A stretch of DNA of 64,000 nucleotides. Source: Sphingobacterium thalpophilum. GTDB taxonomy: Bacteria; Bacteroidota; Bacteroidia; Sphingobacteriales; Sphingobacteriaceae. This document shows, one piece after another, positions 63,866 through 64,000 of the stretch. The stretch is taken from the NCBI GenBank assembly GCA_945868825.1, contig CAMBMM010000001.1, positions 186,001-250,000 on the forward strand. Direction: 5' to 3'. The position numbers and the translations under genes are program-made. How positions within the stretch are numbered: position 1 is the stretch's first letter; every line of letters begins with the position of its first letter. The notes below the pieces were generated by a model. It was not told where the DNA came from. It saw only the letters and a list, made by a program, of their open reading frames with translations, and did no database searches.

Positions 63866-64000
63866 TTATTTATCGGATTTTAAAACGGTTGGTGGCGCAA
63901 AAAAACTGAAGGAAGAAGAACCGTATACCCGTTGTTCTATAAAAAACGGATGACTGAGCTTTTTCATACTCGGATGTTCTACAATTAAATAGCCGCCAGC
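63866..64000 (-). CDS. rsmD: 16S rRNA (guanine966-N2)-methyltransferase RsmD, 3' end
   Basis: Only the last 44 residues are in the window: GGYLIVEHPSMKKLSHPF then RVYGSSSFSFF and a short tail. They match the end of RsmD (usual ending LxxEHxS...R.YG...SFF), which methylates G966 of 16S rRNA. The protein continues beyond position 64000 on the minus strand. Location directly before coaD supports the call. It is too short to check the catalytic NPPY motif. Confidence 0.7.
   Translation of the reverse strand, partial: AGGYLIVEHPSMKKLSHPFFIEQRVYGSSSFSFFAPPTVLKSDK

Overview
The window looks like a stretch of core chromosome from a Bacteroidota bacterium, most likely of the Sphingobacteriales/Cytophagales side. 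The reasons are a gliding motility gene (gldC), a type IX secretion sorting domain on a secreted protein, families typical of the phylum (DUF4199, DUF4290, the Bacteroidota form of AMP nucleosidase, the acyl-CoA reductase/ferredoxin divergent pair), weak Shine-Dalgarno sequences, and repeated copies of the phylum-specific -7 promoter element TAnnTTTG. I place it no lower than this from sequence alone. No phage, insertion sequence, CRISPR array, rRNA or plasmid function was seen.

Layout. 0-8.8 kb: secreted DUF1501 protein, biotin carboxylase, a degenerate PAS/kinase-like protein, HscA, DEAD-box helicase, GldC, AlkB-type alkane monooxygenase. 8.8-15.5 kb: DNA alkyltransferase, then a cytochrome c maturation region (ccmB, ccmC, ccmD-like, ccmE, ccmF) interrupted by glutamate dehydrogenase. 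15.5-18 kb: DUF2520 protein, ferredoxin, IscX, KdsC, Maf. 18-25 kb, mostly minus strand: M24 peptidase, NatAB-like ABC exporter, DnaJ/GrpE, FtsE, acyl-CoA reductase, then a 4Fe-4S ferredoxin. 25-30.4 kb: lipoprotein, NlpC/P60 peptidase, VF530 and WD40 proteins, a dihydroorotase homologue without metal ligands, unknown proteins. 30.4-37.8 kb: two glycosyltransferases, membrane protein, GH3, Dxr, RseP, HscB and tRNA-Leu. 38-42.2 kb: AraC-type regulator, nitroreductase, penicillin acylase family enzyme, a second tRNA-Leu. 42.2-47.6 kb: trigger factor-ClpP-ClpX, AMP nucleosidase, a CBS/cysteine synthase. 47.6-53.7 kb, minus strand: MurA, DUF4290, UvrD/PcrA helicase, a TPR kinase-like protein. 53.9-58.1 kb: a 48-residue lipoprotein missed by the ORF track, M20 peptidase, DUF255 thioredoxin-like protein, SlyD-like isomerase. 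58.1-64 kb: ABC-F, polysaccharide deacetylase, an alpha/beta hydrolase that lacks its catalytic residues, SRPBCC, PyrE, Nudix, CoaD, and the 3' end of rsmD.

How genes work together. Iron-sulfur cluster assembly parts (HscA, HscB, Fdx, IscX) are scattered over about 33 kb rather than forming one isc operon. Protein quality control is well represented (DnaJ/GrpE, trigger factor/ClpPX, RseP, HscAB, SlyD). The Ccm genes resemble the variant called System I*, because CcmE carries a cysteine (CxxxY) at the position of the usual heme-binding histidine.

I did not find a clearly new defence or mobile system. The most interesting signals are: a set of genes whose -7 promoter box lies only 4-7 bases before the start codon, implying leaderless mRNAs; the pyrE promoter box that overlaps the start codon of the divergent Nudix gene; several pseudoenzyme-like proteins (dihydroorotase, hydrolase, kinase-like proteins); and a divergent pair of a TPR kinase-like protein with a tiny lipoprotein, with a palindrome at its promoter.
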